Below, in pieces: positions 12,555 to 24,963 of a DNA stretch of 64,000 nucleotides. Each line of letters starts with the position of its first letter. The stretch's first letter is position 1. The translations under genes were made by a program, and so were the position numbers. The stretch spans positions 26,442,656 to 26,506,655 of the forward strand of contig NC_059348.1 of assembly GCF_019703515.2 (NCBI RefSeq), written 5' to 3'. Source of the DNA: Myxocyprinus asiaticus. Lineage: Eukaryota; Chordata; Actinopteri; Cypriniformes; Catostomidae. The notes beneath the pieces were generated by a model. The model had not been told where the DNA came from, made no database searches, and worked only from the letters and a program-made list of their open reading frames with translations.

Positions 12555-12735
12555 CCCTATCTGTCACTCACTCGACGTTGTGTCGATGTAGTGACACTAG
12601 GGGTCACTCTTGGGAGCCCGAGACACCTCTGGTCTTTGATAAAAGGCCAATGAAAATTGGCGAGTGGTATTTGCATACCACTCCCCCGGACATACGGGTA
12701 TAAAAGGAGCTGGTATGCAACCACTCATTCAGATT
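12552..12735 (+). repeat. DIRS copy 2 left inverted terminal repeat
   Basis: The segment is the reverse complement of 3692-3870 in copy 1 and is nearly identical to 32105-32290 of copy 3. It holds a TATA box and an octamer. Confidence 0.9.
12669..12707 (+). promoter_or_regulatory. Predicted DIRS promoter in left ITR: octamer plus TATA box
   Basis: ATTTGCAT (about 12669-12676) lies about 30 bp before TATAAAAGG (12699-12707). The arrangement is kept in copies 3 and 4. Transcription would start near 12730, upstream of gag. Inferred from motifs only. Confidence 0.5.
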
Positions 12736-12951
12736 TTCTCTTCAGAGCTGAACGGTCATGCTCATTGAACTGAATTTCTACTGTTCATTCACCTCTGCTG
12801 GATCTGATGGCGCATTTCAGTGGCTTCTCCCTCCTCTGCACTGGTGCACTGCAGAGAACACCCCTGGGCACTTCGGCAGAAAAAAAAGAGCATATTTCTC
12901 TAAAAGAGCGGCACACACGGAACGTCTTTTTAAAGATGCGTCTTTTTAAAG

Positions 12952-14150
12952 ATGCCTTTCCGACTGTGTGTTATTCTTGGTTGCGGTCGTTATTTCTCAA
13001 CTTCGGATGGTCATGATCGCTGTCTTTGTCTGGGCGCGACCCACACGGAGGCAGCATTCGTGGATGGTTCATGTTCTCACTGCGAGAACATGACCATGGC
13101 AACGTTGCAGTCGCGGCTTGCTTTCGTAAGAAAGCCACCCCAGCGGCTCCCCGCCTCGGTCCTTCAGTCCACCGGCTCGTCTCACGGCGAGTCTGGCCTC
13201 TTGTTCGGAGCCCATGAAGATGATGAGCTCTCGAGCGCAGCATCGAAGAGTGGGCTTGTCCAGTCGGACGCAGAAGCCTCATCTGGGCTCCCCCCCTAGG
13301 GGACGATTGCACAGTCACAGGCTGATGCAGAGATGATGGACATGCTTTCCCGGGCGGCCGCGAGCGTCGGGCTAGAGTGGAACCCTCCGCTCTCCCCTGA
13401 ACCCTCACGGCTCGATGATTGGTTCCTGGGCTCGCGGCGCCGCTCAAAGCAGCCACGTCCCGCTCCAGTGCCTTTCTTCCCAGAAGTGCACGAGGAGCTG
13501 ACAAAATCGTGGGGGGCACTTTTTACTGCCCGGCCCCAATTCCTCAGTTCCCCTGCCCTCACTACCCTCGATGGTGGGGAGGCCAGGGGCTATACGGTGC
13601 ACCTATGCCCGCAGAGCACCGCCACCTGGCACGGACGCCCAAAGCTCCCGTCCAAGCCCTGTAGGTTCATGTCGTCGCTGATGGCTAAAGATTACAGTGC
13701 TGCTGGACAAACCACCTCTGCCCTGCACGCCATGGCTCTCCTGCAGGTCCATCAACCCAAGGCGCTAAAAGAACTGCACGAGGGTAGTTCCACCCCAGAT
13801 CTGATGCAGAAACTGCCATCGGCGACCGACCTCGCTCACCAAGCGACGAAGGTCACGGCGCGGTCTCTCGGGCGGACGATGGCCACATTAGTGGTCCAGG
13901 AGTGGGTGAGATGGGTGAGGCCAACAAAACACGGTTCTTGCTGCCCCCATTTCCCAGGCTGGCCTATTCAGTGACACCATCGAGGACTTTGCCCAGCAGT
14001 TCTCGACGGTGAAGCAGCAGACGGAGGCTATCCGGCATATCCTGCCCTGGCACGGCTCAAGATCCCACACCCCATCCGCAGCCCACCCCTTTGACCCGGC
14101 CCTGGCGTGGAGCCCACCGCAGGAAGCAGACGCCACCCATCTCACAGTGG
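12952..14150 (+). pseudogene. DIRS copy 2 gag-like ORF, broken
   Basis: The reading frame begins at 12952 (MPFRLC). It has a Cys/His cluster (C...[15 protein letters not shown]) at roughly residues 26-45, resembling the CxxC-H-CxxC cluster of copies 3 and 4. An in-frame TAG at 13297-13299 interrupts it. The same frame continues (LEWNPPLSPEPS..., EVHEELTKSW...) to 13974. A deletion near 13905 shifts the frame before the segment that reads DTIEDFAQQFSTV in another frame. This would be the nucleic-acid-binding structural protein of the DIRS particle. The position, before RT and after the ITR, supports gag. Confidence 0.75.
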
Positions 14151-14420
14151 GCCGCTAAGAACACACAGAGGTCGTCAAAGTGCCCCTGAGACGGGTGACC
14201 CAGGGTCGAAGAAACCCACTCACCTGGAGCTGGTAAGAAGAGCACTCCATCCCCCAGTGGAGGGCTGGGTGGAGGGCCAGGTGGAGAATCTTTTGTTGCC
14301 TTTTTGTTTGATTTCGCCGCATGCCCAAGTGGCTGCGGTACCCAACAGTTCAGCAAAAGAGCGGTTTCCTTCTTCCCTGGGTCACATATGTCCCTAGACT
14401 CAGCACGGCCATGACATGGT

Positions 14421-15475
14421 GTGGCACCTCAAGCTCCGCCCCGCCGCGAGGCCCCACCTGCCGGTACATCTGACAACGTTGTTCCCTTGGTCCCCCTTGC
14501 ACGGAACTTGGATGCGTGGCTTGCGCTTTCCAATCTGTCGCGATGGCTGGTCCGGACCGTCCGACTCGGCTATGCAGTTCAGTTCGCCAGGCGCCTGCCC
14601 AGGTTCAGCGATATCCACTTCACCTTGGTGAAGGACGAAAACGCTGCTACCTTGCGCGCTGCTACCTACGGAAGGGCGCGATAGAACCTGTCCCTCCAGC
14701 CGAGATGAAGAAGGGGTTTTACAGCCCCTACTTCATCGTACAAAAAAAAGGTGGTGGGTTGCGGCCAATCTTGGACCTGCGAGTACTGAACCGGGCTTTA
14801 CACAGACTCCCGTTCAAGATGCTGATGCAAAAATGCATTCTGGTGAGCGTCCGGCATCAAGATTGGTTCGCGGCGGTAGACCTGAAGGACGCGTACTTCC
14901 ACATCTCGATCCTACCTCGACACAGACCCTTCCTGCAGTTTGCATTCGAGGGTCAGGCGTATCAGTACAAGGTCCTCCCTTTCGGCCTGTCCCTGTCTCC
15001 TCGCGTCTTCACGAAGGTCGCAGAGGCAGCCCTTGCCCCATTAAGGGAAGTGGGCATTCGCATTCTCAACTATCTCGACGACTGGCTAATCCTAGCTCAC
15101 TCTCGGGACATGTTGTGCGCACACAGGGACTTGGTGCTCTCACACCTCAGCCGACTAGGGCTTCGGGTCAACTGGGAAAAGAGCAAGCTCCTCCCGGTTC
15201 AGAGCATCTCTTTCCTTGGTTTGGAGTTGGACTCAGTCTCTTTGACAGCGCGCCTCAGGAACGAGTGTGCCCAGTCGGTCCTGGCCTGTTTGAAGGCATT
15301 CAAACAGAAAACAGCGGTTCCACTGAAACATTTTCAGAGGCTCCTGAGGCATATGGCATCCTCAGCGGTAGCCACCCCGCTCGGGTTGATGCATATGAGA
15401 CCACTTCAGCACTGGCTTCAGACTCGAGCCCCGAGATGGGCATGGCACCATGGGAAACATCGCATGGTCATTCAG
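14421..15475 (+). pseudogene. DIRS copy 2 reverse transcriptase, largely intact core
   Basis: The N-terminal part (LDAWLALSNLSRWLVRTV...) starts in one frame at 14421. The core then runs in a second frame from about 14650. Motifs in order: [34 protein letters not shown], block [13 protein letters not shown] (near 14868-14903), block B LPFGLSLSPRVFTK (near 14971-15012), block C NYLDDWL with both Asp (near 15067-15087), then [15 protein letters not shown] deletion of about 23 nt near 15475, relative to copy 3, ends the RT frame and moves RNase H into another frame. At least one N-terminal frameshift and the 23-nt deletion prevent a full RT-RNase H protein. Confidence 0.88.
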
Positions 15476-15479
15476 CCCT

Positions 15480-16225
15480 TGGACCGACCTCTCATTTCTA
15501 CGGGCAGGTGTTCCCCTAGAACTGGTCTCCAGGCACGTCGTGGTCACGACAGACGCCTCCAAAATGGGCTGGGGCACTGTTTGCAATGGGCACGCAGCCG
15601 CCGGCTTGTGGAAGGGCCCGCAACTGCATTGGCACATCAACTGCCTCGAGTTGTTGGCAATTCTGTTCACCCTGCGGAGGTTTCAGCCATTGATCCAGGG
15701 CAAGCACGTGTTAGTTCTGACAGACAACATGGCAACGGTAGCATATGTCAACAGACAAGGCGGTCTGACCTCTCGTTGTATGTCACAACTCGCCCGCCGT
15801 CTCCTCCTCTGGAGTCAGCAGCACTTCAAGTCGCTGCGAGCCACTCACATCTCGGGCAACCTCAATACTACAGCGGACACGCTGTCACGGCAGGTTACCC
15901 TCAGGGGAGAGTGGAGACTCCACCCTCAGGTGGTCCAGCTGATTTGGAGTCGATTCGGACAAGCACAGGTGGACCTGTTCGCATCCCAAGAATCCTCCCA
16001 CTGCCCGCTCTGGTATGCCCTGACCGAGGCCCCCCTCGGCATAGATTTGCTGGCGCACAGCTGGCCCCCTGGCCTGCGCAAAAATACGTTTCCCCCAGTG
16101 AGCCTACTTGCACAGACCCTGTGCAAGGTCAGGGAGGACGAGGAGCAGGTCGTCCCGGTAGCACCCTACTGGCCCACCCAGACGTGGTTCTTGGACCTCA
16201 CGCTCCTCGCGACACACAACGTCTC
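15480..16225 (+). pseudogene. DIRS copy 2 RNase H and downstream domain
   Basis: An open frame from 15450 to the stop at 16286 carries the RNase H residues in order: VTTDASKMGWG (Asp), CLELLAILF (Glu), VLTDNMATVA (Asp) and TTADTLSR (Asp). A conserved DIRS segment follows (QVVQLIWSRFGQAQVDLFAS, then WPPG and APYWPTQTWFLDL). All four acidic positions appear present, unlike copy 1. The frame then runs into the 3' terminal sequence because the recombinase region is deleted. It is out of frame with the RT upstream. Confidence 0.82.
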
Positions 16226-16271
16226 ATTCCTTCCATCAAGGAACGGAGGTTACGCAAGTAACCATGACGTT

Positions 16272-16594
16272 AAGCTCAATCAATAGCATTTATGACTGAT
16301 TGCATAATGTTGATTACCACAAAATAATTTTAACTCACCCCTCATTTATTAAAGAAGGTGGTTACAGTAAGGCACTTACAATGCAAGTGATTTGGGCCAG
16401 TCCATAAACGTTTAAAAAATATAGCCACAAGACGTAAACATTATACATGTTAGCATGATTTTAGTGTGATAAATTGTCTTACTAACCTTATACGGGTTTC
16501 ATGGTTTTATCTTTACAAAGATAAGGTTTTTAAGTGAATTCATCGGTATAAAATCATGTTAATGTGTATAATTTTAACATCTTGTGGCTATACC
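16272..16594. mobile_element. Family A MITE, second segment
   Basis: It resumes with TAAGCTCAATCAATAGCATT and follows the 5305-5944 element, with divergence, up to TTGTGGCTATACC, where the LTR element begins. Confidence 0.8.
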
Positions 16595-17074
16595 TGTCAC
16601 GTTTATGTGTTTTGTTCTTGTTTTCATGTCTTTTATTTTTAAGTTTAGTTCCTGTTCCTGTTCAGGTCATGTGGTTTCATGTCATGTGATATCCTGTTCC
16701 ACTTTTGTTTTGTTTTCATTGGTTCATTGTCTTGTTATCTCATTATAAGTCTTGTTATGTCATTGGTTCATGGTTCATTGTCTTATTATTAGTTCAGTCT
16801 TGTGATTGGTTGTCTTGTTTACTTGTTACCCATGTCTGTGTATTTAAACCCTTATGTTTGCCATTGTCTCTTGTCAGGTACTGTTTATGTAACGTTGTTT
16901 GGAAGTCAAGTCAAGTTATGTTATGTCAAGTCAAGTCATGTCAAGTCTAGTTTAGTTCATGTTTATGTTTTCTGTTCACGGTTTCTGGATTTCACGTTGA
17001 TGTAACTAAACACTGCACTTGGGTTCTACACTTCATCATTATCGTCTGCCTGTCATTGCCAGCCAATCATTACA
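16595..17074 (+). repeat. LTR, left copy
   Basis: The 480-nt repeat matches 18145-18668 except for about 44 nt missing near 16690. TATTTAAACC near 16838 is a possible TATA box. It is followed directly by ATACC and the duplicated flank. Confidence 0.85.
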
Positions 17075-17147
17075 ATACCTTTGAAACAATATATATTTTA
17101 TTGTTTATGGACTGCCCCATTTTAAGTGTCTTACTGTGTAACATGAT
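17075..17147. repeat. Duplicated right flank (family A MITE piece) inside the LTR element
   Basis: The 73 nt from ATACCTTTGAAAC to AACATGAT are identical to 18669-18741. In the second location they are the true right flank and read on into the dispersed repeat at 18735. Here they break off into LTR-element internal sequence (GAGCGGTTCACC). Confidence 0.85.
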
Positions 17148-17736
17148 GAGCGGTTCACCTTTCACTGTGGGAGTGGCTGATGAGGGACTCAGCACTCCCA
17201 CAAAGCCTGCCATGTTCCATGAGCCCAGTCCCATGCCTGCCACATTCCACGAGCCAGGGTCCCATGTCATGGCCGCTGAGCCAGGGTCCCACGTCATGGC
17301 CGCCGAGCCAGGATCCCACGTCATGGCCGCCGAGCCAGCATCCCACGTCATGGCCACCGAGCCAGCATCCCACGTCATGGTCGACGAGCCAGCGTCCCAC
17401 GTCAAGGTCGACGAGCCAGCGTCCCATGTCATAGTCAACGAGCCAGGGTCCCACATCATGGTCAAAGAGCTTGCACCACATTCTGCCCCGGATCCTGAGT
17501 CTGCTCCATGCCATGTCACAGCCATGCCTCGGCCTGCTCCATGCCATGTCATAGCCACGCCTGAGTCTGCTTCACGCCATGTCACAGCCACGCCTGAGTC
17601 TGCTCCATGCCATGTCACGCCTCGGCCTGCTCCATGCCATGTCACAGCCACGCCTGAGTCTGCTCCATGCCATGTCACAGCCACGCTTGAGTCTACTCCA
17701 TGCCATGTCATAGCCACTTCTCAGCCTGCTCCATGA
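17141..17736 (+). pseudogene. Repeat-rich C-terminal coding fragment of the LTR element
   Basis: An open frame runs from about 17142 to a stop at 17734-17736. Its first few codons lie in duplicated flank, so the true N-terminus is missing. It encodes two blocks of short repeats: a 9-residue unit like AEPGSHVMA (about 17250-17470) and an 11-residue unit like TATPESAPCHV (about 17500-17730). The 33-nt unit continues, out of frame or with stops, to about 17870. Some fish LTR elements carry such repeat tracts before the 3' LTR. I recognise no enzymatic domain and infer no function. Confidence 0.55.
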
Positions 17737-17870
17737 CATGTCACAGCAACGCCTCAGCCTGCTCCATGCCATGTCACAGCAATGCCTGAGCCCATCACAT
17801 AACACCTCAGTCTGCTTCACGCCATGTCATAGCCGAACCTCAGTCTGCTCCATGCCATGTCACAAGCAAG
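17250..17870. repeat. Two adjoining minisatellites (27-nt and 33-nt units)
   Basis: Unit 1 (GAGCCAGGGTCCCACGTCAT plus GGCCGCC) repeats about eight times to 17470. Unit 2 (CTGCTCCATGCCATGTCACA plus GCCACGCCTGAGT) repeats about ten times to 17870. Copies are imperfect. Confidence 0.8.
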
Positions 17871-18130
17871 CCTTTTCCCCATGGTCCAGGCCCACCTCTG
17901 TTCCAAGGTCCAGGCCCGCCTCCGCTCCATGGTCCAGGCCTACGCTCATGCCTGCCACGGCCAATGAGTCAGCATCCATGCCTACCATGGCCAAGTCAGG
18001 ATCCTGTCGTACCATGTAGCCAAGTCAGGCCATGTAGCCACGTCAAGTCACCACCGCCACCTACCCCCCCCCCCCCAACTCCCTCACAGTGAACTTTGTG
18101 TTTATGTTTTGGGGCCTCTGGAGCCACCCC

Positions 18131-18144
18131 TAGTGGGGGGGATA
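18131..18144 (+). other. Polypurine tract before the 3' LTR
   Basis: AGTGGGGGGGATA lies immediately 5' of TGTCACG, the expected position for plus-strand priming in LTR elements. It sets the LTR start and orientation. Confidence 0.75.
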
Positions 18145-18668
18145 TGTCACGTTTATGTGTTTTGTTCTTGTTTTCATGTCTTTTATTTTTAACTTTATTT
18201 CCTGTTCCTGTTCAGGTCATGTGGTTTCATGTCATGTGATTTCCTGTTTCCTCATGTGTCCCTGGTCATGTGATATCCTGTTCCCCTCCATGTTCATGTG
18301 TCTTGTTTTCATTGGATCATTGTCTTGTTATCTCATTATCAGTCTTGTTATGTCATTGGTTCAAAGGTTCATTGTCTTATTATTAGTTCAGTCTTGTGAT
18401 TGGTTGTCTTGTTTACTTGTTACCCATGTCTGTGTGTTTAAGCCCTCATGTTTGCCATTGTCTCTTGTCAGGTATTGTTTATGTAACATTGTTTGGTAGT
18501 CAAGTCAAGTTATGTTATGTCAAGTCAAGTCATGTCAAGTCTAGTTTAGTTCATGTTTATGTTTTCTGTTCACGGTTTCTGGATTTCACGTTGATGTAAC
18601 TAAACAATGCACTTGGGTTCTACACTTCATCATTATCATCTGCCTGTCATTGCCAGCCAATCATTACA
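18145..18668 (+). repeat. LTR, right copy
   Basis: The 524-nt repeat is preceded by the polypurine tract and followed by ATACC target duplication and the resumed MITE. Confidence 0.85.
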
Positions 18669-18734
18669 ATACCTTTGAAACAATATATATTTTATTGTTT
18701 ATGGACTGCCCCATTTTAAGTGTCTTACTGTGTA
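18669..18734. mobile_element. Family A MITE, third segment
   Basis: ATACCTTTGAAAC to CTTACTGTGTAAC corresponds to the right half of 5305-5944 (around 5730-5800). It ends where a dispersed repeat begins. Confidence 0.7.
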
Positions 18735-19228
18735 ACATGATCACACGGGAGGTTGGCATGTTGTTTCTGATACTTCCGGTACCTTAGGATCGGCCACATT
18801 ATGCCGACTCACTGACAAGCACCATCTCCTGCCAGACATGTTTGCGTCGGCTCCAACATGTTTAACTTCCCCTATTGCGTGACCGGAAGCATGATGCATC
18901 AGCAGTGTTGGAGACCAGGGTTTGCATACTGTGTTGAAACCAAGAAGTAATCGTCTTCGCATAATCATTGAAGAGCGTGATTCGGAGGTTGCATTTTCCC
19001 CCTCTAACATTACAGTTTTACTCCACTTATGGTTAGGTTTAAGTTTGGGATATGGGTTGGGGGGTACAGTTTATAAAATATGCATTCCTCTTCACTGTGT
19101 GTCACACTACACTTACCGCTTTGGCCACTGGGGGCAGTGTTTCTAATTTCGGTAAGCACAGACCAATTTTGGCTAAAGAAAAGTCAACCTAATGTTTTTG
19201 ATTTCACTGTGAGATCAGTCTGTACTGT
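18735..19228. mobile_element. Dispersed non-coding element C, copy 1
   Basis: It begins ACATGATCACACGGGAGGTT and ends near TTCACTGTGAGATCAGTCTG. It is collinear with 30926-31490, and the shared core includes CCGCTTTGGCCACTGGGGGC. The ends show weak inverted similarity (TGATCACACGTGAA against the complement of TTCACTGTGAGGTCA), suggesting a DNA transposon derivative. No coding capacity. Confidence 0.7.
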
Positions 19229-19290
19229 CACCGCGATTTTTGCTTTTTTTTTTTTAATAAAGGAGGGACGAGTCAAAATTATTTTTGCAG
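19229..19290. mobile_element. Family A MITE, last segment
   Basis: CCGCGATTTTTGCTTTTTTT, then AAAGGAGGGACGAGTCAAAA, matches 5800-5880 of the intact copy. The outer arm after about 19290 is lost. Confidence 0.65.
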
Positions 19291-21999
<2,709 letters not shown>

Positions 22000-23401
22000 C
22001 AGGCCTGGTTCCAGTTCAAAGTCACTGAGGGTGCTTCTGAAAATAGTGGGGGTGCTCTGTATAAAGTGGAGATGTATCATAATTACAGATTTTTAAATAG
22101 ATTAAATCATGTTTAAATGCTACTTAACATAAAGAAATTTATTTTTTTGTTTGTTTGTTTGTTTGTTTTTTTATGTACAAAACATTTATTGCTTCGGGGT
22201 TTTTTCCCCCATGATCTGTCACTGAAAATGACAGCAAAATTCTGTGCCTGCAGATTATGACATACTTATTTGCAAAATCATACACATTTATAAGTTCTGA
22301 TGCAGCATTTTGTGCATTCACAAAATGCAAGGATTTTTTGTGTGTTTGCTAGTATTCAAGGAAATCTGCTTGCCAATTTACAGTATTAGACTTACATTTT
22401 CAATTGAGCAGGGGTGTGCAATTATTTTGGTACTGGGGCCACATCAGTCGTTAAGTAGAACAGGGAACAGAGAAGATAAAAAGTTCTGCATAGTTGTATC
22501 TTTTAATCCCAGACATGCACTCAATGAATGATGCACAATTTTCTGAAGTGTAAACTGATGGGAACATTCTGCGATTGCTTGAAGTTTTACTGCTATACTT
22601 TCTATCATGTGTTAGTAAAACTGAATAAAGGCTGAATAAAATTATTAATTGTTTATTTTACCATACTTCAATGTAGTGGTAATTTAGTATTCAATTTAAC
22701 ACTCTACATCAGGAGTCTGGTTTAATAGTAAAATAAAATATTCGGGAAAGAGATTCTAAAAGCTTATTTTAATGTTGGCCGCAAAGTGGACCCGTTTACT
22801 TGTTTTATTCTCAGAACATTATCAACCTGTTTACACGCTCATGGGTCATGATGTGGGTCTTGTCAATGTTTGGCACCCCATTCAGCACACCACTGAATAA
22901 AACAGGCTGCATGACACTGATGATTACTGAAATGATTACTGCCAGAGTAACATTCACATACAGGTGTGAGAGACTTCAGCATTTTACAAAGAACACAAAG
23001 AATAAATATATTCCTCTCTCACTTTCTTTTACTCCTGTGTCCCCTCCGTGCACTACTGAGCGCTAAATTGTTGTTTGTTTGTTTGAGAAAGCACGTGCAC
23101 TCGCGTGTATGGCTGCCAGATTGCATAAATTAAGTATGACATAAGGCGAAATATTTCCTATTTGTGCAAGTATAAATCCCTGATTGGGGTGATGCATTTA
23201 TTATCTGGCAACCTGAGCATGTTAAATGCTTATGGATGCACGATAGGTCCCAAAGCCAGATAAATGAAAGATCTAATAAAAAAACTTTCATGATAAATTC
23301 GACCCGCGGGCAGTAGTTTGCCCTGGTCTGCAGTTGAGGGTGCTCTAAGTTTCGTTTGAGGGTGCTTAGCACCCTCAAGCACCCCCGTAGAACCGGGACT
23401 G
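22000..23401. mobile_element. hAT-type non-autonomous transposon
   Basis: The termini CAGGCCTGGTTCC and the complement of GAACCGGGACTG are imperfect inverted repeats. GGTGGAGT flanks both sides exactly (21992-21999 and 23402-23409), an 8-bp target duplication as in hAT elements. Subterminal GAGGGTGCT motifs occur at both ends. No transposase domain was seen in the 1402 bp. Interior: (GTTT)n near 22145-22166 and several short open frames without motifs. Confidence 0.82.
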
Positions 23402-23874
23402 GGTGGAGTAATGTACCAAAAATTGAGCTAATCTGACAAAACATAACTTTGTAGACATTTTGAGACATTCTCAATTGGAAAATGGATTCATAATATTGTG
23501 AATTTTAGTTTAAAGGGTAGTTTTAGGGGTAAGGTTAGGAATAGTGTAATAATAACTAATATTGTAATTAGATTTATAATAGAAGTCTATGGTATGTCCC
23601 CCATTAAGATAGCAGGTGTTTTCCAAACAGCATATTTGTACCCTTGAAGGAAGGGGACACCACTCAAAGTGTTGTTCCAAACAAAAGTAAGAAAGTAATT
23701 TTTTTCACAAAGGGCCCTTTTACAAGACTTTTAGTGAAGGGTATATTCAAACTGTAGTGCCACACTCTCTTCAGAGTACCCACATCAAGAGCTTTGTCCT
23801 CTGGAGTGAGTAGGGCATAGGGATGATCACTTTCGATTGGAAATCGCCCACTGTGAGTAAATGTGTGTGCGCGA
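23402..23874. other. Non-coding, nothing recognised
   Basis: Contains a TTTTAGGGGTAAGGTTAGGA stretch (about 23520) of a kind often seen in fish repeats. Otherwise unassigned. Confidence 0.4.
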
Positions 23875-24367
23875 CAGTGTTGGGTAAGTTACTCTAAAAA
23901 GTAATGAATTACTGACTACTAATTACATATGTAATTAGATTTCTATACTAATTACTCTGTCTGAAAAGTAATTGCATCACTTATTACTAATATACTAATA
24001 CTTTCTAAAATGATTATCAACCTTGACCAGATGAAAAACACAAGGATAGACATTACACTGTTCTTTTAATTCTTTCAAATAAATCATATAAAATCAAATA
24101 AATTATTCATGAACTGGCCAAAGAATTAAAGGGGGCCGCATTAAATTACAAAACATACATTTTAACATTAGACATTAAGTTTACATTTTAAATTCACAAT
24201 TGTTTTATATTGAATTGTTCTATAGTCTATACAGTATTTAACACAATTACATCAGAAGTAGATGTAATTAAATTACTGAAAAAATAAGAGTAATCCTTTA
24301 CTTTTTATTGAAAAAGTAATTTAATTACAGTAATTAATTACTTAGTAATGCATTACACCCAACACTG
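23875..24367. mobile_element. hAT-like MITE with CAGTGTTGGGT ends
   Basis: Perfect inverted ends CAGTGTTGGGT and ACCCAACACTG. The interior is full of AGTAATTACT-type repeats on both sides. GTGTGCGCG flanks both ends, with one extra A on the left, so the target duplication is probable but obscured by the GTGC repeat. 493 bp, non-coding. Confidence 0.8.
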
Positions 24368-24882
24368 GTGTGCGCGCGCATGAGTGCACGCTTGTTGCAC
24401 ATATGTATTGTTCCATTTTATTGTGATAGGATATATGAATGATTGCTATAATCTGCCTTTTCAGGCCCAAGGGAGAGCTATTAACATATTAACATCTGTA
24501 TCTTGTTTATTTGCCATGCCATAATTTCCCTCTAATTAAGACTTAATAACGACAAGAGGATTGAGGAATTAGCTGTCTGATGAGCATTGTGCGCATCTTC
24601 TTGCTGATTACCGGAGTGAAACACTTCATTTAGCGTGACACACTATGTTGACTACCTCAATTAACCATTCACCATGATGTCAGAGCATGACGATTTGCTC
24701 ACTGAGTGCCTTTGAAGATGAAAGCTTCCCTTATTCACTTCACCCAGCGTAACTGCGGTGGAATGAGGGCACAGAGCTTTAAATTATTATAATCCACGAT
24801 AAATGTTCTCATCCTCATTAAAGACTTAATGATTCAGCTCTCTGATGTGACACTATCATCTGCGTTACATAAGTGATAGAGT

Positions 24883-24963
<81 letters not shown>

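Larger units (their letters stand above)
12552..16271 (+). mobile_element. DIRS-type retrotransposon, copy 2 (3'-deleted)
   Basis: Order: left ITR, gag remnant, RT, RNase H, then a direct jump near 16213 to the last 50-60 nt of the element's 3' terminus. The tyrosine recombinase, the ICR and most of the right ITR are missing. The element starts and ends with GTT (12552-12554, 16269-16271) and lies in a family A MITE whose two halves abut exactly at GTT. There is no target duplication. The long open RT frame makes this the best-preserved RT of the four copies, but a 23-nt deletion shifts the frame before RNase H. Confidence 0.9.
16595..18668 (+). mobile_element. Rearranged LTR retrotransposon remnant
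   Basis: Two direct LTRs starting TGTCACG and ending ATTACA (16595-17074 and 18145-18668) are bounded outside by ATACC on both sides (16590-16594 and 18669-18673), a 5-bp target duplication. A purine tract precedes the second LTR. The first LTR is not followed by a primer-binding site but by a copy of the right genomic flank (17075-17147), then about 1 kb of internal 3' sequence. No gag or pol was seen. The remnant probably belongs to a gypsy-like element, but that rests only on the general layout. Confidence 0.8.

Noticed and set aside
17070..17717. Long open frame on the minus strand across the minisatellites (MTWDAGS/MAWSRLR-type repeats)
   Set aside because: It is the complement of the plus-strand repeat tract of the LTR element. 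Repeats of 27 and 33 nt (multiples of 3) keep all frames open, so it is a shadow.
17250..17870. Regular short repeats that could suggest a CRISPR array
   Set aside because: There are no unique spacers, units are directly adjacent and imperfect, and the setting is a vertebrate LTR element.
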